A stretch of 64,000 nucleotides of DNA, from contig OX485805.1 in the NCBI GenBank assembly GCA_950295325.1, positions 9,612,501 to 9,676,500 of the forward strand. Reading direction: 5' to 3'. This document shows, piece by piece, positions 47,303 to 58,799 of the stretch (positions are counted from its first letter, which is position 1; every line of letters begins with the position of its first letter). Origin of the DNA: Polytrichum commune (taxonomy: Eukaryota; Streptophyta; Polytrichopsida; Polytrichales; Polytrichaceae). Position numbers and translations under genes: made by a program. Under the pieces are notes generated by a model that saw only the letters and a program-made list of their open reading frames with translations, did not search any database and had not been told where the DNA came from.

Positions 47303-50300
47303 CTACTCGCTCACTTCATCCACATTCTGCTCATCCGGATTCTCACTTGTAAAGTCATACTTTACATCTGCAAGGTAGAGACCACACGCCGGTGCCATGG
47401 CAGGTACGCATGTGATAGTCCGAGCTTCTAGAATCTTATTTACTGCACACCAAAACGCTTAAATTACCAAACTTGCTTACTGTATTCTTGCCAACAACAC
47501 AGAACTAAGACTGTACACAACACTGCTAACTCTTTCAGCAAATGCGATTTTGGTATAAGATGTTCCAAAAGAAAACAGGAAGCGGCCAAAGAAAATAAAG
47601 TGATTCAAATGCATAACCGCAAGTTAGGAAGATAGGTAACAGTCAAATCTGGTATCAACCCTAAAATCCATAGTTTGGTGCTCTATTCAATTGAGCTACA
47701 AGCACAAGTTTAACATCCAAGTGAGTTATGAAGCAAAAGATATACCATCTTGGACTGTCAGTGCTGCACATCCAACAGCTTTGAGTGTCCCAACCAGCAA
47801 ACGAACCTGGATTCAACATATGCATCGTGAGCTGGATTCAATCTTAAATAAATGTACTTCATGAAAGAAAGGATGGAACATGGAGGTTGGTGACTGCATG
47901 AGCCAATAATGCTTAGGGTCTTAAAGTAGCTGCTAAAGACAGTCCTATTTATATGTCTTTCAACTACTAATTAACATATGGAACTTCTTGCCCTCGTCAT
48001 ACTTGCCCTACTGAGAATTCTAGGGCTTAGCACTGGAAAAATGGTTGATCTTGAATCTTACCTGGTGGTATAGAAAAGATCTGGCTCTTGCGGTGAAGAC
48101 AAAACACCGCAACTGCTCTGAACTGCCAAAACTCATCCTTGAGTCAGGTTGCTTTGATGCTGTTGTGGGATCTGATATATCTGCCTTTGTGTTTAGAAGG
48201 CTGCGTCTCCTTTCCTGTGCTGAAGGAAAACATGGCCATACTGGCATCTCACATACATGTAGCTCATCCAATGTCCTCAGAGGAGACTTTGCCTGTATGA
48301 ATAATCAGATCATTATGCCAAAGAGGGAAGGTTTAAATTTGAGCAGTAGAAGGGAGAACTCCACATTAAGGGCTACTTGACTTCTATAGTGCATTCACTT
48401 GCTAGCAAAGCTAAAAGAACAGTCTCTAATTAAGATTCTGGGGCAACATATTACTTGGCATGGCGTCCACAACAATAGAGTGGATTATACTCATTTCCAC
48501 AATGCAACAGTTCAACAAGTTGCAATCTTGGAAACAATAGTAACATAGTTTAGAAGCAGATGCGTTGTTCACTTCATAATTGCAAAATAATTATAAAGAA
48601 CACTTCAAAAGTTTCAAACATGTGTACATATTATTAATACATTCTGACAGATATACCAGTTCACATAGTAATAGGACAGCTCACCTGGCAACCTGTAGCA
48701 CGAAAGGAACTAAAATCATGGTGTCCAACCAAAAGCTCGCACGCTTCCTACTTCACAATATAGAAAGACAAAAATGAGAGATCACAAAACTGATAACATA
48801 ATTATACTAAAAGCTTATGGGCACACCACTACACTAAAATGTGTAATTGGTGTGAATTACTATTTAGAGTTGCTTGGTGCTGTAACATTTTACTGCGAAT
48901 GTAATATTTACCAACACCTTCTTGTACATTGGTAAGAGATTTGACCCTTCCCCCTACCCACCTAAAGAAAGAAAAGGAGAATACAAGTACAAAGTCCTGG
49001 GTAGAGCATTTACAATTGTGAACTTTCATCACTGCCTTTGATGCAAAAGAAGAAACAAAACAAAGGGGTCAGCAGAAGTGTTTATGGAAGCCTATGAGAG
49101 AAAGTCGAGTAAACCAACCAACATAGCTGTAAGGTTCAAGTCTTCTTCAACATGCCAAGCCTGATCTTTCTGGAAGACTGACATTTGCCCCCTGCCAGCT
49201 AGGATCCGGTAATGGTACCTGGATAGCACCCAGAACATCATGAAATTTAACAAGCTTCCAACTGAGCAAAGAAACTCACACTACAACATAAAAGGTTGTG
49301 ATGTGAATGACTACTCATGGTGTTCCCAACTACAGCATGACATAGGAACTATTCTTTTTAAAGAATGAAAGTGTGGAAAGAAATAAGGGTGGTGCAGATT
49401 TATTGCAAACATGACACCAAGCTGGATATGTGTTCATTGAGCTCAAGAATTTAAAATAGATGGATCAACAATTAAGCAGGTGCTCAAAGTTTGGGATGCT
49501 TAGTGATGTTTCTACCCAACTTCACGATCCCAGAAAAAAGTTTCTTGAGCTATACACAAGTGACCTATTTCAAATATGTAAGAAACATTCAAAGCCAAAT
49601 TTACTGAGTGCAGGAACCTACGTAGTACGTACGTGCGTTCCTGAGCTCTGTAGCGAGCATGAAAATCCAAGGGCACTGTCTGAACACCTACAACTGCCAT
49701 GTCGCCTGCATCTTTCTGCAATTAAGCTTATGAAGTTAGTGACATAGATTTCAAATGTGAGCTAATTTGCAGGAGGCTACTGCAATCCACTTCTGCTAGA
49801 ATCATCACAATCAAATCTTAAATCTCCTCACTTAAACAATGAAGATGACAGGTTGAACTTCAGGTTGCATACATGAATGAAGTGATTGACTGCCCTCTTG
49901 ACAACATTCGCTTCGAATGGAGGCATCTGCAACATGTCCACACACTCTGCATGTCAAGAGCTACTCCTTTAAAATGTGCATGACAACAAGCTATACAATC
50001 AATTTCAGGTAGGAGCTACTGCACTAGAAGATTGTACCTTGTCTAAGAGGGTGTTCCTATTTTACCAGAAGATGCCTTAAACAGAAACCTAGTCATAAGA
50101 GAAATCTGTAAAGTGACAAAAAGGATGATTTAAATCATAAGTTTTTGGGAAATCTTCATCAAATCCCGTTTTTAGTATCCTCTATCATACTCCTGAAACG
50201 AAACTCATAATTTGCATCCTCCCTTTTGCAAATCTGTGTTTTGGTTCAAGAGAAGATTTTTTATTTTTGGCCAAATCTTGTGTTTGTGCAATATACATCA

Positions 50301-52111
50301 CCCTCCTCCATGTGCCCATGTGGGCCAAGGTGGTATCACTCTCCTCTATTTCAATGAGTTGGTATCCCCTCGTGTTATTTAAAATCTAAAAGAAGATCCA
50401 TGATTGAGGCCAAGGTGGCATCACCCTCCTCTAATAGGAGGGATTGGTGCTACCTCTTCTTTATTTGACTTTGAAAAGAATATCCATAAATTGCACTTGA
50501 TAAATATAGAAATCCCAAAGTGTCTTCACTTACAGATACACTCCCAAACCTTCAAGATTCCCTTAAAACACAAGATTACTTTATGATTAACTCTATTACA
50601 TTAAAATGCTCAAGAATTCTAGGAATGATGCGAGGATAAGGCCTAGGCAATTACCACTTCACCAGGCCTCCTCTTACTTCGGCGCTCAACATCAACATGG
50701 CATGTATTGGCAAGGGCATGTACACCTGTATCCTGCAAATTTGAAGGAACACAAACACTACAAGTCAGCACTTTTGCCAAGTTAAAAAAGGCCAAACTTT
50801 TTATCACCCACCATATCCATCAGATAATTCAGAGTGCTCCCAATTACAACAAGTTTAGCACAGAACAAAAGATGAGCTACATGCATATCCCAGGAACTGT
50901 AACCTTCCCATCCAAGTGCATTGGATGTACAGGCAGAATGATAGTATGTCAGTGGGGTAATCCATTCAACCATTGGCTATTCTAGCAACACGAGTTGCAG
51001 CTTACCGTACGACTGGACACAGCACTTGCAACAGGATGGCCAACAAAACTTTCAAATGCCGCCTGCATCACCAACATAAACAAAAATTGTTGATATACTA
51101 AAGCCCCAACAATAAATCTAACTACCATCTTACAATGCCCTAACAATGCTGTCCAGCCATTTAGGATTAGATTACTTAATTATCATTTTGAGGGATTTAG
51201 ATACTAAAAGTGACGAATTACATAATTGATTAAGGTATTTCATTGCAAATTTTCAGTATGTTTAGGGGACACATAAACCCACCCTCTTCAGAAGAAATTA
51301 CTCAAATCCATCCAAGCGTGACTTTTGAGAAAATCTCATGTGAGTTGGTTGTTACTGGCGGCAATCATTATGCCCTTGAAATCAATCAACTATATGGCAA
51401 CACAGACCTTGGATTGGATCTCCCTTTGAGAGTAATTCGTATGGTCCCTGGAAAATAATTCTATCAATAATCTGGTTTCTAGGTTTTCCGAGGGCAGTAC
51501 CGTATGCTCATTCCACCCACAAAGCCCATATGTTACCAAATCCTTCACTTGAGAGAGACGCAACCCTCTAAACCCATTCCCACCTTCAAAAATTGAGGAC
51601 CAAAGGACTTTAAAGGGTCCGATCCCTCAATAATCAGTGGGCAATGGAGGTTTAAGATAAATATGAACTTGATGAGCATATGGCATTGGCCCAAAACTTT
51701 TGAAAGCTCATTATTAGAGCTACATTTTCCAGTGACCGTAGGAGTTTTCAAGTATTAAGTTATCGATTAACTTACTCACAAATGATAGACATTCAACATT
51801 CGACATCACCAAAAATCTCATGCTTAAATTCGTGCGATGATCCATTACATGTCTGACATATGAATTGCCAATTTCAAACTAACACATACAGTAGTAATAA
51901 GCATCAAGGGCTAAGTTACCTCAAGTACCCCCTGCACAGTCCGCTTATCCTTTTGTCTCTGGAACCCAAGGAACCGTGTGCCATTGTACTCCACGGTGAC
52001 CAGGTATCTCTGGATCCCAGAATAGGCGCCCACCATCTCCTCCTCTCTCTTCCGCTTTAGGCATTCAGAATCTTCCACCCTCAGTGAATCACCCTTCTCC
52101 TTCTCAGTCAT
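47303..52111 (-). CDS. tRNA pseudouridine synthase, TruA family
   Basis: Isomerises uridine to pseudouridine in tRNA; bacterial TruA acts at positions 38-40 of the anticodon arm. Ten exons on the minus strand, all with GT-AG introns and a continuous frame: 52111-51920, 51062-51006, 50732-50655, 49926-49873, 49715-49633, 49218-49119, 48747-48685, 48292-48062, 47806-47746, 47442-47303, giving 352 aa. The N-terminal TruA strand reads RYLVTVEYNGTRFLGFQRQ. The catalytic Asp is residue 84 in SRTDTGVHA, with intron 2 directly before it. Motif II is ERTYHYRI (153-160), split by an intron. HHDFSSFRATGCQ (197-209) and RSFLYHQVRLLVGT (around 281-294) complete the fold. A polar insert of about 40 residues separates the last two blocks. 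The N-terminus is charged with KRKREEE and shows no organelle-targeting peptide. The splice after residue 188 uses a weak donor (TTG|GTTGGT) and is the least certain junction. Family certain; cellular target inferred. Confidence 0.93.
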
Positions 52112-52544
52112 TTGTGATTTCAGTTCCTTACACCAGAAAAATCAGATCGAAGTCCCTTCGCTTGCATCTACTTACATGTGCTTCCTGGCCATTGAAAGAG
52201 GTGCAGGTTTACGAAACCACAGCACATGGCATCTGGAATCATGCAGAAAAAACACATTAAACATGGAACTGAACCACACATTCATCTTCACCTCGCATGT
52301 TACTATGTGGGCTCTATCCTACACGAGCAGTCATCGAACCATGCAACCTGAAAACTAAACCCAGAACAGGTCCAAAATCAGAAGCAGAAAGAAGATGATG
52401 AGTATGAGATTAGGATGACGATCGGCTTACCTTGCAATCTTTAGCAAAATGATTCCAGCCAGAACGTAATCACATATAAATAGTTGGTGCTGCAATTGTA
52501 TTGAAAACTTGTGCTGAGATTGCAATGAGAATCACTGCTGTAGG

Positions 52545-52556
52545 GGTTTAGGGTTT
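52545..52556 (-). promoter_or_regulatory. telo-box upstream of the TruA-like gene
   Basis: On the minus strand this reads AAACCCTAAACC, about 435 bp upstream of the start codon. Telo-boxes (AAACCCTA) are common in plant promoters or leaders of translation-related genes, which suits a tRNA-modifying enzyme. A GCAAG|GTAAGC near 52432 could be the donor of a leader intron. Functional use is inferred. Confidence 0.45.
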
Positions 52557-54634
52557 AAGGCTCATCCCGGTTATAGGGCTGAACGAGGGACCAAAAGGAT
52601 CGCAGGTGTGAACGCGGGAGAACGGCTATAGGGAAAGACTAAACCTAGATGAAGCTCCCAATGTCCCAGACCAAAGAGTAATGTGTTACATGCATATAAT
52701 CTATAGATCGTTTATATTACCATAACATTATCCACATGAGGGGGAGTTGGCTAGGGTCGGGAATATATCATTATAGATTCGGGAACTATACCTTTAGGAT
52801 GCTTGAGTCAGTAGATTCAACCTAAACAACTTTGAAGTTGTTGGGTGAAATATGTCAACAAATGTCTACTACATGTTTGTTGACCCTATCATTCACCACC
52901 ACCAGCCTGTAATTCAAACTAGTATTGACCCTCCTCTGACATGTCAGGCTACGGTTAAATTTGGTTGTCACCCTTGGCAGGTCAAAGTGGCCTTGCTTAA
53001 TTCCAAAAGTTCTAGCTTAAGCGGCAAGCTCATGACAGGTTACAGCTGCTAGCAACCTTAGTTTGGTCAGCCTTTATGTAGTGCTCAAATTTTTTGTCAG
53101 CGTAGGCCTACCCTACCAAGCCGTTGGTCCAACATCCTTTGAGGTTGTTACTCAATTCCGGGCAGCAAATTCATTTGTTTATTGATAAATCACCAAGTTT
53201 GGGATTCGGCTTACCTTGAAGGTGCCATTGTATCATTCCAAGTCTCCAAGAAGGCTAATAGACTAATCATGGCATGGTTGCTCCCAAGTGACCAAGAAGT
53301 TTCTAAGCATATTTGTAGCATTTGGCTATGGCATGATAAGGTGCATTTACTTGTAATTAAGTATCAATATTGTTGGGTGTATGACACCATAGTATGTGAC
53401 CACATAAATAACCAATAGTTTATTTATGTGTTTATCGAATTTATATTGCCATTACATATTCAGAACTTTGGCAACAAAAAAAATGAATGAACACTAGACA
53501 TTGAGCGTGTTTGGTATGCACTCCACATGTTTCAATTTTGGTGCTTCATCATGGTAGGCTATACCATTTTATTTCCGTGATGTGCATTTGAGTTTGTGTG
53601 ATCTCGTTGTCGGTGTTCAATAGCTGCCACAATTGGGTCAATATATATGTGCCAACATCTAATTCCCTAGTCCGTGTTTGCCCTCCACAATTGAAGTAAT
53701 CATGTTGCAATGATAAACATATTAATCTAAGTTTAGAGATTGTGATACATGTTCATGACTTAATATATGGTGTCCACTACCACATGTTGTGCCATAAACA
53801 TCACCTTGTTTGTTATGTGGGCTTCAATTAAGTACATATGTGTGTGAATCGTACTAAGTTGCTTCCTCCCCCCCATGTTCTCCCACAATTGGTTATGTGT
53901 TGGGGGAGGGGGGTGGTGTTTAGTTTATGGCACAATTTTGCACACACAAGCCCCTCCCCACTACTCCCATTTCCATATACATGGGTTTTCAACACATAGA
54001 CACTCTCTTCCCTCCAAATTGTCACACTTTAGCCTTGTATATGGTGGATTGTTTTCCACAATAGTTTTCCCCATAAGTACATTTTCCCCATAATTATATG
54101 GTGTTGCATCATTGTTTGAATCCAATATTGTTTTTCGGTGCAATCTTGTGGGTTGAGTTGACGTGACTAGTTATAGTGGGAATAAAATACACCTATTTTT
54201 ACCATTGTGGATTGTCTTGCGGTTCCCTATTGTGAGACCATTTATTGAATTCATGTACACTCTAAACTCCATACTATCATGCTTGTGGCAACCAAAGTAC
54301 ACTTGATATCAAGGAGTTCTTCAATGTTGGCATAGATCCATCATGCAAGAGAATTATTGTAGCATGCGAGATCATGCACTAACACAACAATCAACACTGC
54401 GGATAATGACAAAAGTTACAATTATGACAACATTCTGCATGCAACCGTGTGGGTTGATTTCTATGATGGTTTACTTGAATGTTGAAGCCCGTGATACATG
54501 GGAGAAACTCATGATAAGAAGGACTGAGATTTATACTACAAACATTCGTTCCCTATGATTTTGGGATATTAGAAAAGGAGTGATATTACAGAATTTAGAG
54601 TATGCGTGGACCCTTGGTGTGTGCACATGTGACA
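52557..54634. other. intergenic, nothing recognised
   Basis: About 2 kb, with short ORFs lacking motifs; 53182-53418 is open for 78 codons on the + strand and may be a relic. No repeat ends defined. Confidence 0.4.
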
Positions 54635-54803
54635 ACTACATATTGTATTTAGTGTCATCCATTCTTTTTGTGCTTTCAATATTAATTGTAAGTTGCCCTT
54701 GTAGTGTCACAAACACTAAAAGTAAACCTCATATTATTTGTCATTCCTTGTGTATTTGTTTACATATTACAAATTTACAATGTTGCTACTAATGTCACTT
54801 GCA
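54635..54803 (+). repeat. partial copy of the 10.3 kb palindromic repeat
   Basis: ATTGTATTTAGTGTCATCC and the following AATATTAATTGTAAG...CACAAACACTAAA...TCATTCCTTGTG layout match 10262-10440. The similarity stops at CACTTGCAG, where an exon-like ORF begins. Confidence 0.6.
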
Positions 54804-55105
54804 GATTGATCTACATGACCAGGCCAATGTTGCACAAATTGCCAAGGAGGCACGAGTTGCACTCATAAGTGCAAAAGACTTGGAAGATGAAGTGGTCGAT
54901 GAGAAACGAGTTATGTCGCACATTATTCCCGGATTGGAGGATGAAACACATCAGGTGATCTGTGAATTACTAGATGCAGAGAAACCACATCCCCAAACAA
55001 TCCTTGTCTCTGCCAAGATCGTGCCATTTGTGGAGTATGAAGGTCACAAGATATACAAGTCGACACTTGTGGCTCAATTGAATAGCAATCCGTTTCTCTT
55101 CAAAG
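54804..55105 (+). CDS. unidentified exon-like ORF
   Basis: An open frame follows directly after TTGCAG, a good splice acceptor at the end of a repeat copy, and reads on to about 55105, where AAAG|GTTGTT could be a donor (the frame itself stays open to 55125). The peptide is Asp/Glu-rich in its first half (EVVDEKRVMSHIIPGLEDE) and then carries VEYEGHKIYKSTLVAQLNSN. Codon use looks coding and no stop occurs in about 320 bp. I do not recognise the family. It may be one exon of an unassembled gene, or a gene fragment carried by a transposable element. Confidence 0.4.
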
Positions 55106-55226
55106 GTTGTTCTTACCCATATTAGAAATGTTGTACATTTTAGTAATATTGATGCATACTTTGATGCATCCTTGTGTAGTAGTAGGATAATGAGGCTAGG
55201 ATTGGATGTTGGGGGTTAATTTTGTA

Positions 55227-55350
55227 CTCCTTCTGTCCCAAAATGATTTTCCTACCCCCCGTAATTTTATGTCCCAAAATGTTTGTAGGACAAACATTTT
55301 GGAATAAAAAAACTCTAGGGAGTAGGACAATCATTTCGGGACGGAGGGAG
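55227..55350 (+). mobile_element. Stowaway (Tc1/mariner) MITE, 124 bp
   Basis: The ends CTCCTTCTGTCCCAAAATG and the inverted CTCCCTCCGTCCCGAAATG are the classic Stowaway terminus. The target TA is duplicated at 55225-55226 and 55351-55352. Overlapping ORFs on both strands across it are fortuitous. This terminus is widespread in flowering plants. Confidence 0.9.
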
Positions 55351-55352
55351 TA

Positions 55353-57659
55353 CAACATAGTTCCATGACTACTCCGTCTACAATCAAGGCTGCTATGAAG
55401 AGATAAAAGGCCCCAAAGAAGAATACAAGAAGACCAAAGGGAAGACCCATGAGCATCTTGAACAATGTAGATGAAGGAAAATGGTGGCTTGGTCGAGTCC
55501 AAAAAATCAAGAGAAAATTTGGGAGCAAATGGGGAGTGTTGAAACATCTAATCGACTTGGAAGAAGTTGTAGAGGTGTCCACCTGAAAAGGCTTATCATC
55601 CTCAACTGTTATGGTGATGTTATATTGGTTTTTCAGGTTGGTCAAAACAAATTTAAGTATGATCACTTTGATTGAAAATGGGTTGACTTAGACTCTATTT
55701 TGACATGTGTTCAATTGTCATACAATCATGACACTAAAGTTTACACGTTAGATACTAATGATGTGGTTGTCCTTGACGATGGAATATTTTCCAAATTCTA
55801 AATCCCATGCACATGTTACTTTGTTTTCATTTTTTGTTCATGTGCATGGTATATTAGAAGTTGTATTCCCAATTGCAGTTGTTCTTTTCGTTTGGGTTTT
55901 TGTGGGCATGTGTAGGGTCATCAATTAGTTTAGCCTTCATTTTCATCACCCGCATTATTCAAGTTAGATCCTTCCTTCTAGTGATTATTCTTCTCCATAC
56001 CCAATCACTTTATGTCTTACTATAATCCCTCGTTATGATTGTGACAGGACTTATTGGTTTCCTACTCTACTCCATCATGTTCCTCATCTCATCTACAGGT
56101 TTGGTGCAGATTATATTCAACACCACAAAGGTAAGGTCAATCATTCTCAATCATGTCGGTAACTTCTACATTAGGCAATAGGCGAGTTTCTGTAAGTGCG
56201 CCATCTACCTACCTTCTGCACACATTTGCGCGTTGTTCTCTCGACTTGCATTTTAGCTTTTATGTTCAATGTGCACCTCTCCTTTGCAAAGATCTGATAG
56301 TGCAGTTTGTGGGATGCAACCGACACTATGGCGAGCTTGTTGGAGGTCTCCTTCGATGATCTGAATGCCGCTTTTGCATATGAGAAGGCACTCCATATCT
56401 TTGTCGATTGCATGTTGCCAAAGATGGCAACACCATTATCACCATGGGAGGCACTGCAACATCCGCCTACTTAATGCACAATATTTATGCGCAAATTCAT
56501 CAACTAGGCCCTTCACCTTAGTTGTTGCCCTCATTTCTTCATCTCCAATGTATGGAATAGTCCACTTTTATGCATTTCTTCTATGATTACTATTGATTTC
56601 ATAGTGTGTTGTATGTTGAAGCCTAGAAACTTTGTTGTGTTAGATTTTTCTTTGGCAGCCTAGAGAATAGACCCTGAACAACTACCACAATTCTAATGCT
56701 TTGTAATAAATATAAGGTTTTAAATAAACACATGGTCCTGAAATTATAAGTATTGGAAGGGTATGAAGAATATGTCTTACACCATGTTCTTTATATCTGA
56801 ACCCCTCCCAAAATACAAAAACATGGAGGAAAGCCGGTTAAGTATATCCTTGAGGATTAGTTGAGGAAGGCTTCAACTCTTAGTTCCTACAAGTATATAA
56901 GCCTCAAGGTTGGGTGGATCATGCCTCTTACTTTTCCTTTTTTGTAGAAACATTACATTGGTATCAAAGCTCCAATATCTTGTACCTTGGTGTTTTTGGG
57001 TGTTGTTGTTTTCCTCTATGTAACAATTGTGTTTCAAGTTGGGGAAACAACTACAATTATTTTACAAAGGAAGGGAATGAGTTGGTTGCTTTCTGAGGTA
57101 TAAGGAGTAGAGTTTCATTTTATTTTGTTTCAAAAGAGGCAAAAAAAAAAAAAAAAAAAAAAACACTTAAAGCAGATTTGGTAGAAATTTTGCTATAAAT
57201 GTTTGGTAATCAGACCAGTAGGACATTTGTAGATTTTGGTTTTCTACAAGTGTTTGTCAAGGTGTTCTTAAGGGGATTCAACTGTTTCCTTTTGAGTTCT
57301 TCTATTTTTCTTTGAATATATTAAGACTTGTAAAGATTTTGAATTAAATCCTAGGGCACTTTGGTTATAAAGTATTGTTTCATGCATGGTGCGGGACACC
57401 ATGGCAACATAAATGAATCTCTTTGTTCCTAGTGATAAGGCCACCCCTTCCACGGTTAACCTGTTTCTACCTTCCCAAGTCCGGCATTTAGACAATGGGC
57501 TATGTCTAGACAAGGTGATGTTTCGGAACAATTATTTGATTTATTATTAAATGTGCTGGAAGTTATCCAAGGTAAATTCAATAAGCAATTTGATGTAATT
57601 GTGTGATATTTGGAATTAAAACGTCATTTTGCAAACTTCCATTACTCTCACTAAAGGTT
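55353..57659. other. intergenic, nothing recognised
   Basis: Short ORFs only. A poly-A run lies at about 57140-57163. The 56690-56790 stretch resembles fragments near 150-230 and 6480-6550 ('ATTATAAGTA..GGAAGGGT' style words) but is too short to classify. Confidence 0.4.
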
Positions 57660-58700
57660 GTATATGATGAAAAATCTAATGTATTTGAGACTTGTCCATT
57701 AATTATACCCTCATTTGAGGATTTGCAAAATTTACTAGGGGCCTATTAGTATGGTAAAGGTACATGCTTTATTGTTGACAAACATAAGGAAAAGTACCTT
57801 AAGAGTAATTTGACAAGGTTTAAATTGTTACATCAATTTAAATCTAATTTAAAACTATGGCAAGTATATCTAGATAAGGCATTAGCCACATGTTTTGAAT
57901 AATCTCACTATGTCATCTCAACTAATGACATACTTCTCAACATCAGTAGCACATCAAGATGCAATTGTTTTAATGAATAGTGTTGCATCACATTGCTTTG
58001 TGAGTTTTGCTTTTGCTAATACCTTCGGGTTGAAAGCAAAAAAAGGCAATAACACTTTACTATTAGGCAATGGTGATCAAGTTCTTGCAGATGGGCATAT
58101 GAAATTCCATGTCAAGATACAACATAAATGTGGAAAACATAATTTAGTTATTATTCACATGATATGCAGTACATAGATTTGAAATTAGCCTGATACTACA
58201 TAATTGTTTTCATGGCATGCTTCTTGACAAGTTCCAGAAAGATGTGATAAATTTATGATCAAACCAATCATAGCTTGAAGAAATACTTGGTTTATTGTGA
58301 ACAATGAGATTGGTGCTTCACAGCAAATAAAAAACTTCTACAAGTGGGTTCCAACAGAGAGAAAACATACTGAAAAAGACCAACCGCATCTCTGGATCTG
58401 TATTCATAGCTCTGGATCAAGTGTGACAAAGGGATCATCAAGAGGAAAGACTTCCTCTGGAACTTCTAGAGCTCCCCGAAGCAACTGCGAAAATCATCAC
58501 TAAGTTTACAGATGCGTACTCCAGATGGGGATGGACCTTCACAATAACTCAATGGAGAGATGAGTATAATATGATCAACCTTTCTTTTTCAAAAGCTTAT
58601 TTCTATTTTTTTGCAAATTTGGCTAAACTTAAAAGTCCCGTGATTACGTTAGAAGAATTAGATTGTAATACTATATCTTTCTCTATGGACAACAAAATTT
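57660..58700 (+). pseudogene. decayed retroelement fragment (gag-protease-like)
   Basis: A 93-codon ORF at 57895-58176 contains NSVASHCFVSFAFANTFGL followed by LLLGNGDQV. This resembles the retropepsin active-site region (usual core DSGASH) of LTR or pararetrovirus-like elements, with the catalytic Asp replaced by Asn and the Gly by Val. Coding-like segments with stops lie before it (about 57660-57890) and after it (58297-58700, including WGWTFTITQWRDEYN). No reverse transcriptase or LTR was seen. The family is uncertain; the fragment is inactive. Confidence 0.4.
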
Positions 58701-58799
58701 GACATCAATCCTATGAACATCAAAATTTCATGTATTTGCAAGCTCTCTATAAAACTTTATACAATAGGTTATGTATTAATTGGAGATGCGTCTCATGTC

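Noticed and set aside
48020-48380. 111-codon + strand ORF opposite TruA-like exon 8
   Set aside because: It is a shadow of a well-supported exon on the other strand.
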